From: Prorocentrum cordatum
Lineage: Eukaryota > Sar > Dinophyceae > Prorocentrales > Prorocentraceae
Assembly: GCA_963575745.1 (NCBI GenBank)
Contig: CAUYUJ010011481.1
Coordinates: forward strand, 187,001-251,000
Direction: 5' to 3'
Length of the DNA stretch: 64,000 bases
Numbering within the stretch: the stretch's first letter is position 1; each line of letters begins with the position of its first letter. Both the position numbers and the translations under genes were made by a program. Under the pieces are notes generated by a model. That model did not search any database and was not told the origin of the DNA. It saw only the letters and a program-made list of their open reading frames with translations. Below are positions 29,110-39,291 of this stretch, in pieces.

Positions 29110-29415
29110 GGCCATCGCTCGGACGTCCATTCCCTGTGCTTTTTTCCGGTTTCGTGCGTGGTTTTTTCCCCAGATGATCAAGGATGCTCCTCGATTAAAA
29201 CAGGGCTAGGATAGGGATAAATCGCTCCAGAGCGTTCCGGAGCGCTCTCAGAGCGTTCCGGAACGCTCTGGAGTGGCAGCGGCGCCCAATACATCCTCCA
29301 AACCCACCGATTCTGAGAGATTTCGAGTTATCCCGATCCGATGTGGTCCCGGTCTTCGCATCGTTTTATCGATGGTCCTCGCCGAAGGAAAAATGCACAC
29401 GTCCGAGCGCTGCCA
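29110..29415. mobile_element. M3 TIR element, copy a, split by a nested insertion
   Basis: Left GGCCATCGCTCGGACGTCCA, right GCACACGTCCGAGCGCTGCC. The interior TTTCGTGCGTGGTTTTTTCC and GATCAAGGATGCTCCTCGAT are as in the intact copy at 32521-32647. A 174-bp insert sits at 29196-29369. Confidence 0.8.
29196..29369. mobile_element. 174-bp insertion inside M3, TSD CGAT
   Basis: Flanked by CGAT at 29192-29195 and 29370-29373; the intact M3 copy at 32521 has a single CGAT there. Ends TAAAAC ... GTTTTA(T). The interior has the palindromic GAGCGTTCCGGA/GCGTTCCGGAACGCTC cluster at 29230-29272. Confidence 0.8.
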
Positions 29416-29429
29416 AGCACACGGCAAGC

Positions 29430-29636
29430 CCGTCGCCGCAAAACCATCGCCGGCTCTGCCGCCGCCGGCCCCGCGGCCGCGCGGCCAGGTCCCGCGGCCG
29501 AGCAGCGAGGACCCGTCCCCAACGAGGGGGGGGGAGCGTGGGGCCGAGATGCCATGGCCCTCCTCCTCCTCCTCCTCCTCCTCCTCATCCTCCTCCTCCT
29601 CCAGCGGGGATGGGGATGAGTCAGACAATACTTTGG
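29430..29636. other. Non-coding stretch with TCC tract
   Basis: GC-rich, with TCC triplets at 29558-29605. Nothing else recognised. Confidence 0.4.
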
Positions 29637-30020
29637 ACGCCCGACATGGGTACCGAAAAAATTGGCACTCCAGATTTCGTAATAAAAGGGAGGGGGTCTG
29701 GACCCTCCAAGACAAGCCATTTCAGACCTCCCCCGTGGGAGAACCCTCCAAAACATCGCCCCCAGACCCCCCAGGCCCTCCAAGATAGCCTGGAAGAGAC
29801 CCCCCCCGAAATGAGACCCCCCTCCCTTTATTACGAAATCTGGAGTACGATGCCCAACAACAAATGTTGTCCCAAACCGACAGCGGCCGCTGTTGGGCAG
29901 GCGGCCTTCTGTCTCGAACGGACACAGGCCGCGGCGGCACGGACAGCGAGTCCTGGTCAAAATGAACAGGAACTGCTGTTGGGCAGTGCACCCATTCGTT
30001 CCGTGCCCATTTCGCTCGTG
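29637..30020. mobile_element. M10 TIR element, copy b, split by M2
   Basis: Left GACGCCCGACATGGGTACCG, right CCGTGCCCATTTCGCTCGTG. The interior AACAACAAATGTTGTCCCAA and GGACACAGGCCGCGGCGGCA match 18399-18602. M2 copy c lies between the left end and the rest. Confidence 0.8.
29668..29845. mobile_element. M2 Stowaway-like element, copy c, nested in M10
   Basis: 178 bp, ends CTCCAGATTTCGTAATAAAA ... TTACGAAATCTGGAG. Right flank TA, left flank CA (one mutation). The corresponding empty site is in M10 copy a near 18430. Confidence 0.9.
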
Positions 30021-30734
30021 CAGAATGCGTAGCACAGGGGGAAGCGGGTCCTGAGGGAAGCAGGTCCTGGACCCTGGGGCCTTCCCCCAAGACGCGAGAT
30101 CTGTCACCCTGACTCCTTTCCTGGCAGCCCATGGGCCCATCTGGAGGGTCCCGAACGCCTGAAAACGGCGAAAAACCTCATGGCCAGTGTTCCTCAGGAC
30201 CCGTCTCCCCCGAGCTGCGGTTCCCGAGGAGGAGGAGGAGGAGGAGGAGGAGGAGGAGGAGGAGGAGGAGGAGGAGGAGGAGGAGATGGAGGAGGAGGAG
30301 GAGGTTCCCGCTGCCACCACTGCTGCCGCCGCCACTGGTGCCGCGCAGCCGCCATCGCTCGCACGCGGGCCCCAGCCGCCGTCGTGAGGCGGCCAGGCGC
30401 GGCTCCTTCGCGGGCGCTGGCGACCGCAGCATGAGGTCCATGGTGCCCAGCAGCTTCTGCTGCTCCTTGGCGTCCTCCTGCGGAAAGGGCAGGCCAGAGG
30501 CCCATCAGCCGAGGCCAGGACGAGGATACAGCTGGACGAGGATGATATCGAGAATCTCGGAGATCTGGCGGCTGTGGAGGATGTATCGGGCACCGCGGCC
30601 GCCCCAGAGCGTTCTGGACCGGGCGTCGCGTAGGTGCACCTCTCGGGCCCGGAGGGCCCCCCTGCGGGCCCAGAAGGCCCCTTTTGGAGGCCCTCAAGGG
30701 CCCCACTTCTGCAGCCCTCGCTGCCCCCTTATCT
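30021..30734. other. Non-coding stretch with GGA tract and R8 repeat
   Basis: (GGA)n at 30228-30303. R8 at 30511-30615 (GCCAGGACGAGGATA, GGCGGCTGTGGAGGATGTAT, CGGGCACCGCGGCC) is shared with 52390-52510. No gene. Confidence 0.6.
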
Positions 30735-30922
30735 CGGGAGCGGCCAAGAGGGGGGTGTCCAAGAGGGGGGGGTGCAAATCATGACCGGCGGCATGTGCGC
30801 GGCCCGGCGGGGGGGGCAGGGCGTAATGAAATAAGAAGAGACGCCATGAAATCTTGGGAAATATCATGGCACCCGCCATGATATCCACCCCCCCTAGTCA
30901 TCACCCCCCTCTGCCGCTCCCG
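30735..30922. mobile_element. M4 TIR element, copy a
   Basis: Left CGGGAGCGGCCAAGAGGGGG, right CCCCCCTCTGCCGCTCCCG. The central hairpin TATCATGGCACCCGCCATGA, TA and GGCGGCATGTGCGCGGCCC are conserved among copies. 188 bp. Confidence 0.8.
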
Positions 30923-31187
30923 ACCATCGATCGCCTCCCCATCACGCGGCGCCCCACCGGAACGCTCCGAGAACGTGCGGACAGGCTCTGGTACGGACTC
31001 CGTCCTCGTCGCTGGCCCCGCCTGAGCGCCCAGCCGGAGGAGAGAGGGAGGGACGCAGGCCCAGACCCCCTGGCGAAGCGAACGACATCGAGGCGGCGGT
31101 TTCCTGCTCGCCACCTGCGACGTCAGCATGCCCCCCACGTATCGTCCCCCCCCCCTCCCCAATAGTCGCTGCCCCATTGCGCGAAGC

Positions 31188-31368
31188 CTTCATTCGGGCC
31201 TGTCCCCCTACAGGGGGATTTTCGACGAAAAATAAAAAATACCCCACAAATAAATAAAAAATACTCCAAAAATAATCTGGGGAGTATTTTTTGACCTTTC
31301 TGGAATATTTCTGGGGTATTTATATTTTTCATCGAAAATCCCCCTGTAGGGGGACAGGCCGACTTAAG
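31188..31368. mobile_element. M1 element, copy h, best preserved
   Basis: 181 bp with TIRs of about 52 bp: CGGGCCTGTCCCCCTACAGG, GGGATTTTCGACGAAAAATA on the left and the inverse on the right (CATCGAAAATCCCCCTGTAG, GGGGACAGGCC). Flanked by CGAAGC on both sides (31182-31187 and 31369-31374), a probable target duplication. The whole element can fold back on itself. No ORF. Confidence 0.85.
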
Positions 31369-32049
31369 CGAAGCGCGATTCGACGTCAGCGTGCCGTCCC
31401 ACGCCCGAGGACCGTCGAGCGTGCACTCAGGAGGAACGGCCGGGTCGTGGGGAAGGGCTCGGGAGCACCTCGTCGTCGGAAGGGTCTGGAAGCCGAGAGC
31501 GGAGGGGCACTACCAAAACTTACCCTGTGACGTACCCAACCCTTTCTATACATGTGGCGATTCTACTCAGGACCACTCAATGCTGACTGGCATTCTGAAG
31601 GACCCGCAGTGCGCAAGAAGAGCACCCAACAGTGATTTCAGAAGAGCGCAGCAAGATGAGGAACGGCAACTATACAAAATAGGAACACAGGGGCGTTGAA
31701 AGAAACGCAAATGACGGAGGAGCATTGCCAAAAAATGCACACCATGTGTTTTACGTCGGAGAGGTCCATATCTGCACCTCGATCTACAGGGAGCGCTCGA
31801 GGGAAGAACCTAGGGACGGGCCCTAGGAACCCCTCAGGAGGCAGCTCCTGGGAGGCCTTCAACAAAACGATCCAATGCTGCTAAGCCCGATCAGGGATTT
31901 ATGAAGTTGGATCTGCCTGGATCGAGCCCAAGATCGAACCGAATTAATCTGGATTCAACAGAATTGGGCGGGATTCTGTCGGATCCGGCCTGTATTGACC
32001 ACGGATATACCAGCGCCGACGCTGAACTGAACCTCTCAGGATCGGGGAG
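31369..32049. other. Non-coding stretch
   Basis: No gene recognised. 31900-32000 has GGATC/GAATT-rich wording similar in kind to 22395-22470 but not alignable by eye. Confidence 0.4.
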
Positions 32050-32245
32050 ACCTGTTAGGCTCGGGTACGGGGGACTCGGGTTGTCGTGACGGGGCCACCA
32101 TGAAAATGCCGAGACCAAATCTGAAATGACGAGACCCAGTCTGAGATTTGACGCAGACTCCCGCTGCAAACATCCCACGAAAACTGGACTGTCAAATCCA
32201 GGACGCGCTCGTCAAGAAGCGTCGGCAGACCCGAGTTATGGCGTA
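32050..32245. repeat. R2 dispersed repeat, copy b
   Basis: GGGGGACTCGGGTTGTCGTG, CATGAAAATGCCGAGACC (twice in variant form), CTCCCGCTGCAAACATCCCA, CGAAAACTGGACTGTC. Confidence 0.8.
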
Positions 32246-32520
32246 GCCAGGCCTTGCGCTTCCCCGATAGCAGCTGCCTCCCGAGACCCCCCAATGGGGC
32301 ATCCAGAACTCCCTGGACGCCTCCTGCGGGAGGTCCCCAGCCGCCCCTAGAAGGCCGCAGCGGGCCCCCGGAGATCCCGCTGGGCCCCTAAGGAGGTCTC
32401 CAGAGGCCCCCAGAGGCCAAAGGGAACTCGCTCCGAACGCCAGGACCTCTTGATGCTCACTCCTCGGCCCTGCTTCCGGTGGTCTGGATGCCCTGGGGAG
32501 GTTGGGGGAAGGCCAGCACT

Positions 32521-32647
32521 GGCCATCGCTCGGACGTCCATTTCCTGTGTTTGTTTCGGTTTCGTGCGTGGTTTTTCGCGAAATGATCAAGGATGCTCCT
32601 CGATGGTCCTCGCCGAGGGGAAAATGCACACGTCCGAGCGATGCCAA
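32521..32647. mobile_element. M3 TIR element, copy b (intact)
   Basis: 127 bp; left GGCCATCGCTCGGACGTCCA, TTTCC; right GGGGAAAATGCACACGTCCG, AGCGATGCC. The interior is TTCGGTTTCGTGCGTGGTTT and GATGCTCCTCGATGGTCCTC. Confidence 0.85.
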
Positions 32648-33341
32648 GAGCACGGTGGTCTCGACCTCCGTCGGCCTCGGCCCCCGCCTCGGTCGGGCTC
32701 GTGCGGGCATACGGGCACCGCCACCCGTGTCCGCCTGCGGTCCGCTCGACGGTGCCCGTGCGAGTTCGACCCGTGGGCACTGTGGCCCGCAGGTTTCGCC
32801 CGGGGTCCCCGCGGCAAGACGAGTGAGGAGGGGCAACATCCGCTCGGGACTCCTGCAAGGATCACGCCCTATACCCTGACCTTCCAGAGAGCTGTTTTTT
32901 AGCACTGGAGACCTAAAAACCTAAACAACGAGACGAAACAGCCTAAAACCAAGACGTAGAATAGCTCTGGGATGGGTTTTTAAGTCGCGTGCTATTTTTG
33001 TGCCCTCCTGGAAGGTCCGGGTAGTCAACCCGTAGAATGAGGATACGCGGTGGGGATGCAAGGGCCTTGGAAGACCGTGCTGGCCCTTTGCGAGCGGGGC
33101 GCGGCCCGCGAGAGCGGCCAAGGATGGGCCGAAGGAGGAGGATGCAAGGGTAACCTTGGAAAGTCGCTCTGTCCTACAGTCGATGTGGATTATAAGGACG
33201 CACGGCAAGAATGCAAGGGCCTTGGAAGGCCGTCTCGAAGCGTTTCGAGCGGGGCGCGGCCAGAGAGAGAGTAAAGGAAAGGACCGAGGAGGCAGAGGAT
33301 GCAAGGGTGTCCTTGGGAAGGTTGCCCATCCTCACTGCGCT
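32648..33341. other. Non-coding stretch with a local duplication
   Basis: ATGCAAGGGCCTTGGAAG(A/G)CCGT ... GAGCGGGGCGCGGCC occurs at 33056-33115 and 33210-33262. GATGCAAGGGT..CCTTGG(A/G)AA recurs at 33142 and 33298. So a unit of about 155 bp is present nearly twice. No gene. Confidence 0.55.
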
Positions 33342-33524
33342 TGGGAGCGGCCAAGAGGGGGGCAACCAAGAGGGGGGCGTAAATCATGGCTGGCGGCACG
33401 TGCGCGGCTCAGGGGGGGGGGGCAGGGATGTCATGGAATAAGAAGAGGCGCCAAACATCTGGGGAAGTATCATGGCCCGCGCCATGATATCCCCCCCAGC
33501 CCCCTCCCCTCTTGGCCGCCCCCG
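33342..33524. mobile_element. M4 TIR element, copy b
   Basis: Left GGGAGCGGCCAAGAGGGGGG, right CCCCTCTTGGCCGCCCCCG, hairpin TATCATGGCCCGCGCCATGA,TA; 183 bp. Confidence 0.8.
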
Positions 33525-33589
33525 ACATGCGGGTGAGGTGAACTGCACTCTGCGGGCTGACTGTACTCGAGCAAGGGGAGGGCCAACCG

Positions 33590-33810
33590 TCCTGGCATTC
33601 CTAATAGGTCTACCGCGAAATATTTTTCGAACCCGAACATGTTCCAATAACAAAAACAACGTTCTTAGGACACTTCGCCGGATGTGCTACGACAAGACAG
33701 CCCCAGCCAGAGATATTCTGAGAGCATCCCGTGCGCGAACAACAGGAGGCTCTTAGAGCATTCTCTGGCAGGCCCACCGGCGAGCCAAGACGCTTCGCCA
33801 CTGCTCCGTG
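33590..33810. mobile_element. M5 repeat, copy b
   Basis: GAACATGTTCC, CAACGTTCTTAGGACAC, GATGTGCTACGACAAGACAG, GCGAGCCAAGACGCTTCGCC. Collinear with 17865-18068; palindromes partly decayed. Confidence 0.7.
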
Positions 33811-33834
33811 TGCTCCAATGGGCGGCCGAGAGAA

Positions 33835-33890
33835 GTGCACCCCACCCTCCCCCTCAGAAATCGTGGGGGCTAGGGGCAGGGTTCGCATGT
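33835..33890. mobile_element. M11 short fold-back repeat, copy a
   Basis: CCCCACCCTCCCCCTCAGAA, ATCGTGGGGGCTAGGGGCAG, GGTTCGCATGTG. Nearly the same 58-bp palindrome-like block as 60192-60249. Confidence 0.65.
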
Positions 33891-34764
33891 GGCCCCCTAC
33901 TGGCCCCATCCTGCCGCTGGCCCCCTGGGACGCGGCATCGCGCGGGGGGGGGGGGGGGGGGCGGCACGGCGCCCGCCTGCGCCCTGGCCCTCCGGAGGTT
34001 CTCCGCCGCCTTGTAGATCCCTGCGTCCTCCCAGCCGCAGCCGTCGCCACCACCGCCGTCACCGTTGCCGTCGACGGCCTGCTCCTCCTCCTCCTCCTCC
34101 TCTTCTTCTTCTTATTATTATTATTATTCTTCTTCTTCTTGTTCTTCTTCGTATTCTTCTTCTCCCTCCTACTCCTCCTCCTCCTCCTCTCCTCCTCCTC
34201 CTCCTCCTCCTCCTCCTCCTCCTCCTCCTCCTCCTCCTCCTCCTCCTCCTCCTCCTCCTCTCCTCCCCCTTCCTCCTCCTCCTCCCCCGGGCTGGCCAGC
34301 CCGGGCAGCGCCGGTTATGGAAGTACGGCAACTTCGCGTCCCGTCGACCCCGGCGTTGGCTGCTGACGCCGCGGGGATCGTTCAAGCTTGAACGATCGGC
34401 CGTTCCGTGAACGCCGGGTCGCTCAACGACGAGCCGATTCTGGGCAACGGGCGGCACTCAAGCTCACACGCACGCGCTGGGGTCGCCGCCGGCCGGCACG
34501 ACGCGAACCTGCCGTGGGGGTTTTCCCCCTTTTGATCCTCCTCCGCCTCCTCCTCCGGCGACGGCCACGGGGAAGAGGAGGGCCTCCTCCTCCTCCTCCT
34601 CCTTCTCCTTCTCCTTCTCCTCCTCCTCCTCCTCCTCCTCCTCCTCCCCAGAAGGTGGGGACGCCAGACGCATCGGCCCAAACTGCCCTGCTTCCCTCCC
34701 CCTCCTTCCTCGTCCTCCGCGAGGTGGGCAGAGGGGGCACCAGCCGGCAGAAAGAAGTGCGGGA
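33891..34764. other. Non-coding stretch with TCC/TTC tracts
   Basis: A G15 run at 33942-33960. CTCCTCC with TTCTTC and TTATTA at 34080-34275. A second TCC tract at 34540-34655. Frames here are low complexity. Confidence 0.6.
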
Positions 34765-34925
34765 CACCCTTCGGTGGCAACCCGTTGGAACCTCTCATGC
34801 CATCGTGCTGGCTCTTGCGAATCGACGCTAACCTACGCTAATCAACGCTAATCAACGCTAATCGACGCTAATCGACGCTAGATCGACGCTGACCGACGCT
34901 ATCTATGACCAGACGCTAGCGCACG
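34765..34925. repeat. R6 repeat with ATCGACGCTA units, copy b
   Basis: GGTGGCAACCCGTTGGAACC leader then nine units of (A)TC(G/A)ACGCTA, including four nearly perfect tandem copies at 34838-34878. Confidence 0.8.
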
Positions 34926-35169
34926 GTCATGCACTCCAAAAACGGAGTTACGCGGGCATGCACGGCTCCCATAAATTGCTACCAAAGACCCCTCTCCCGA
35001 CAAGCAGGACATACCATCGCATTCGCTTCGGCCACGAGGCCGGAACCCTAGACACACCCGGTGCTAATAGGATCACCCCCCCTCCCGATGGATGGGTACG
35101 CCCGTTAGCCTCGCGGAAGCCTCGCGAATGGGATCCATCGAAAAACGTTCCCCGAAGACGTGTCCATGC

Positions 35170-35595
35170 AGCGTCCTGGGGCCTCCGCAAGTGGCGGCAG
35201 AAAATGCTCTGACGGATTCCCCTGTGCTGCTGAACTGCGAGGATACCTCAAGCGAAATGGCCGCTCTGGCATCTGCGGGTGGCAGCAAGAATGCTCTTCA
35301 AGACCCCCATTTTGCGGTGCTAAATTCCGAGGAAGTCTCGGAAGCTGGGCGAGGGCTGGCAAATCCGTGGCTGCTCAAACGGCTCAAGAACAAATCCCAG
35401 AAAAGAAATCGGCGCACCAAATAGTAAACGGGCTGCCTCCCAGAAGAACAAAGCAATTTCCTGGAGCTCCGTTCTCGCAGCCACGGGTTTGCCAGCCTTC
35501 CCCTGGCTTCCCCTGGCTTCTGAAAGTCTCAAGCGAAACGGCCTGTCTGGCAGCCGCAAGTAGCGGCAAGACTGCTCTGAAGGACCCCCCCCGCG
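35170..35595. repeat. Three related 55-bp blocks plus a 34-bp inverted repeat
   Basis: GCGAAA(T/C)GGCC..TCTGGCA and the following GCGG(C)AAGA(A/C)TGCTCT occur at about 35247 and 35531, with a weaker copy at 35178. GCTGGGCGAGGGCTGGCAAA (35343) is inverted as TTTGCCAGCCTTCCCCTGGC (35489). This suggests a fold-back element at 35340-35511. Confidence 0.65.
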
Positions 35596-35924
35596 GTGCA
35601 GCATTGCGAGGGAGAACGACTCGGGCGAGAGCGCCCCTCCTCCGAGAAGGCCCGCATCCCGAAACGTCTGAGCACGAGCCTCAGTGCTCACGGACATGCA
35701 GCGCGCGCCGAGGCGAGAGCGCCAGGGCGGATATAGGGCATCCAACAATACCAACTGTTTCGTAAATGGTATTCAAAAACCACAACAAGCATATACCGCC
35801 CTGCAGAACTCCACTTCAGCCACGCGCCCAAATACAATGAATGACCGGTCAGTCCCTTCACTCTGATCCGTGCAGTGCTGCGTGTTTACCGATCGTGGGA
35901 AAAATGCCTCGTCGTCGTCCAGAA

Positions 35925-36125
35925 GAGGCCTCGAAAACAGGGTCGGAGTAGAGCGTCGCCGATGCATCACCAACACATCGACGACGCATCCAGCGACGTC
36001 GGCGATACACAGCCGACGTCGGCGCGGAGAACATCAGGCTCCGCATCGAGCCGCATCGCCGACGCATCGGCGATGCAGCGAGATCCTCCGACCCCACCTA
36101 CTCGGACCCCCTCCTGGGAGGCCCA
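35925..36125. repeat. R5 repeat with CATCGGCGATGCA words, copy b
   Basis: GGGTCGGAGTAG, GCCGATGCATC, CAGCGACGTCGGCGA, CGCATCGAGCCGCATCGCCG, ending GATCCTCCGACCCCACCTAC. The two ends are loosely inverted (GTCGGAGTAG / CTACTCGGAC). Copies at 22905 (partial) and 50735. Confidence 0.7.
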
Positions 36126-36159
36126 GATCTCCGTCTTGGCACGGCCCCGACTCCCGATC

Positions 36160-36310
36160 CGCCCTACTTTGGGGAAGATCGTAAGTAGGGCTTGGAATTT
36201 CCGCCTTACTTTTCAAGCCCCGCTGATGCCAATGTCCGCCCTACTTCTCTGCTGCTGTTTCCGCCCGCCCTACTCTATGTTGTGTGCAGAAATTTCCGCC
36301 TACTTGTTCG
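36160..36310. repeat. TCCGCCCTACTT short repeat cluster
   Basis: TCCGCC(C/T)TACTT occurs at about 36163, 36201, 36235, 36258 and 36294, and inverted (AAGTAGGGC) at 36182. Confidence 0.6.
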
Positions 36311-36380
36311 GCTTCTTATAGGTGGATCTCTGACGCCATTTTAAGTTGGAGAATAAAGCCAAGTTGGGCGGATCTGGAGT

Positions 36381-36589
36381 CTTGGTGGTCTCCAAACCAG
36401 GTGGTGAGACACCCGGTGGTGACCCCGATTCCCCCCAAAAATGATTCTAAGGTCACCACCGGGTTTGGGGACACGCCGTCGCCACGAGGTTTTGCGTTTC
36501 CTGGGCCAGCCAGCGCTCGAAAACCTTTACCCAAATCGCCCAAAACTCACCACCGGGTGTTCTCACCACCACGTTTGGGGACCACCAAG
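36381..36589. mobile_element. M9 TIR element
   Basis: 209 bp; TIRs of about 42 bp: CTTGGTGGTCTCCAAACCAG, GTGGTGAGACACCCGGTGGT versus the inverse ending GTTTGGGGACCACCAAG. Flanked by AGT on both sides (36378-36380, 36590-36592), a 3-bp target duplication as made by PIF/Harbinger-type transposases (inference). No ORF. Confidence 0.8.
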
Positions 36590-36727
36590 AGTCGGGGGGG
36601 GCGACCGATCCCGGGGGAAGCTCGTCCTGGTCCCTGGGGCCCGGCCGCTGCCTGGCAGCCCCCGGGGCCCGCGGAGGGCCCCGAGGGCCCGAGCGCAGGG
36701 GGAAAAGCCTCAGCGCCCGTTTTCCCG

Positions 36728-36945
36728 GCAGTCCTGTAGTCCTACCACGATATGTTCTGAGAACCCAAAAATGTTCTACGAGCAAAAACAATGTTCTTAG
36801 AACAGACACCCGATGTGCTAAAACAGGACAGGACTCCGCCAGACCTGTTCTGAGAACACTTCGTGGAAACCACACAAAGGGTTCTTAGAACACTGCTTGG
36901 TAGGGCTATGGGCGAGCCAGGACGCTTCGCCCCTGCTTGACGCTT
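36728..36945. mobile_element. M5 repeat, copy c, best palindromes
   Basis: GTTCT(G/T)AGAAC near 36753, 36798, 36858 and 36889. GATGTGCTAAAACAGGACAG; end GGCGAGCCAGGACGCTTCGC. Confidence 0.75.
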
Positions 36946-38639
36946 CCCCCTGGGGACCCGCCTCCCCCACGGCGATCGCCCCCCGCAGCCCCGCCCTCGC
37001 CCAGGACCCCCCAGTTCTCAGTTCTCAGTTGCCGTCTGGTCAGCATGCGAGCACACCTGCCAGGGCGGGAAAGGCGGCAGCCTGGGACTAGTCTGACTCC
37101 CGCAAGATCCTGCACCTCCTTGAGGATGGCCTGGGCGGACGCCGCCTCGGCGGATGCCCGCTCGAGCAAGTCCTGGACTCTCGGGGCCGCGCCCCCAGGT
37201 CGGAGGGAGGGAGGGGCTCCTCCTCCTCGAGGAGATCCTCGACGAGGTGCTCCTCGAGGAGCTCCTCAAGGAGGTCACCTCGAGGCGATCCCCCTCGAAC
37301 TCCTCCCACCCGCTCCTCGAGGAGGTCCTCCTCCTCCTGCTCCAGCCTCCTCCGCCTCGTCCCCCTCTCCCCCTCCCCACCTGTGGGGAGAAAGTTCACG
37401 GAAGGGACCGGCTCGGGGGGGTGGCGGGGAAACATCGAGCATGACTCGGCGATGCGTCTCTGATGAATTGCGAATCTGGACGTTCCTTGGCTGAGTGGGC
37501 GGGCTATCAGGCCTTGTCGGCGATCACTGGGCGATTGGGGGTCGATGCGTCACCCCCTGAGCCTATCCCCTTCGGTCGTTGCCCCGACATAATCCCCGAT
37601 CCCCTTCTGCGCTTCCCGATGCACCCCGACTGCAGGAGGGAGGAGAACCGGGCACGATATATATATATATATATATATATACATACGCACACAAACATCC
37701 ACTGCGGCTTGGCCTTCCTGGGAAGGGGTGCCACAAGGCCAGTGAACTTGCATAAGAATCCAGCCTGTGGGCTCTAGGGACCCAGCTTATACTTTATTAC
37801 TTTATACTAGAAGTCAAACAGAAAACCCATAAAAAAACACCCCGACACGCGAAGTCGTTCAATAAACACGCACAAAAAAGGAATCAAACAGGGCAGGGCT
37901 GTGAAACAAACGCCCAAACCCGTTTAGTAAACGCCAATTGTCCGGTCCGGGTGCGTTTTCCTCCCTGGATCTATCCATAACCACCGTGACTTTGATTCCT
38001 GCAGGGCCGGAAGTCCACGATCCAGTGTAGATCTGGATACACATCTTGCCCGCAGGACCGCCCCCAGGCCGCCCTGCCCCAAGCTGCCCCGGGGCAGCCC
38101 GAGCCGCCAAACGATCTGCCCCCCCCGTTGTGGGACCACCGCCCCTTCAAGGTGCTCCACCTTCTTGCCGCCGGGGGACCCGTCGCCCGCTGGTGGCGCC
38201 CGAGGGAGATGGGGGCCGAGAAGCACAGAGGGGGCCCGCGCACCATGACCCGAGGCATGTGGGCGGAGGGGGCGGGGGGGCCGTTTTTTCACCGCTTCCA
38301 GAAAAATGTCCCTAGAAAATGAAAATGGAAACGGCAAAAAACGGCCACTGGAAACGGCAAAAAAACGGTTCCAGGATTGGAGCCGGAGCCGGAACCGGTC
38401 AAAAAAACCGGTCAACTCAACGCGTCTCCTGCCGCAGGAGACGTGCTGAGTTGGTGGCGCCCACGAGGGGGTGGAGGGAGGTGGGAGGGCTTCTGGGAAG
38501 GAGGCTGCTCCACGACGTTCGCGTGACCTCAGGTCCCGTGCCTGATCCCCCGAGCCTCAATCATCGATTGTGAAGATTCTTCAAGGGCCCGGACCCCAGA
38601 AGGCCAAATCTTCTTGGGCTTGTCGCTGCTTGTCGGGGG
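36946..38639. other. Non-coding stretch
   Basis: CTCCTCGAGGAG-type palindromic repeats at 37215-37335 give Leu/Glu-rich frames that I regard as repeat translations. (AT)n lies at 37657-37683. There is an AT-richer block at 37775-37880 and GGAAACGGCAAAAAACGG repeats at 38328-38370 with ACCGGTCAAAAAAACCGGTC at 38393. A weak M4-like end lies near 38220-38270. No gene recognised. Confidence 0.5.
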
Positions 38640-39285
38640 TTTCCCGCATCGCACCGCGTGCTCCAAGACGGGCCAAGAGAGTCCCAAGAGACTCCCAAGA
38701 TGGTCCATGCGGGCTTTGAGACGCCTGGAGATCACTTCAAGACTGCCAGAATGGCACCAGGACGATCCAAGGCCTCCAAGACGCCCCAAGAGGCGTCTAA
38801 GAGTCTTCTGAAGGAGGCCCCAAAAGGTCAACATCGTTGATTTCCAAGACGCCCCGAAAAGGACCGAAAGGCTGCTAGGGCGGCCCCAAGACGGCCGAAG
38901 AGGGACCCGATACGGCACCAGAGGCGCCCAATACGGCCCCTCGCCATCGCTCGGACGTCTAGCTTTTGTGTTTTTTGTTTGGTTTCGTGCGTGTTATTTT
39001 TGCTCTTTGGTCGAGGATGGTCCTCGATGGTTCTCGCCGAGAAAAAATGCACACGTCCAAGCGATGCCAGGGCCCAAGAGGGCCCCAAGGGGGTCCAAGA
39101 ACGAGACCACGAGCAGCACAGTCTGGCCCTCCGCCCCGAGAAGGCCCCAGCCGGCAGGCCGCCAGAGGGCCGCGCGAGGCCCCGGGTGGCCCCCACGAGG
39201 CCCCCAAGAGGCCACGAGGTGATCCAGAAGAGGCCTCAGGACTGCCCCGAATGGCCTCAAAGCTGCTTCCATGAGGCCCCGGAGG
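38640..39285. repeat. CCAAGAGGC/CCAAGACGG array split by M3 copy c
   Basis: Array at 38655-38941 (with a short CATCGTTGATTTCC spacer at 38830) and at 39070-39285. Confidence 0.8.
38942..39069. mobile_element. M3 TIR element, copy c
   Basis: 128 bp; CGCCATCGCTCGGACGTCTA ... ATGCACACGTCCAAGCGATG, CC. CCAAGAGGC-type array on both sides, so it inserted into the array. Confidence 0.85.
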
Positions 39286-39291
39286 GACCTA

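Noticed and set aside
37088-37444. Leu/Glu-rich proteins on both strands
   Set aside because: Produced by CTCCTCGAGGAG palindromic repeats; mirrored frames on both strands give the same LLEE wording.
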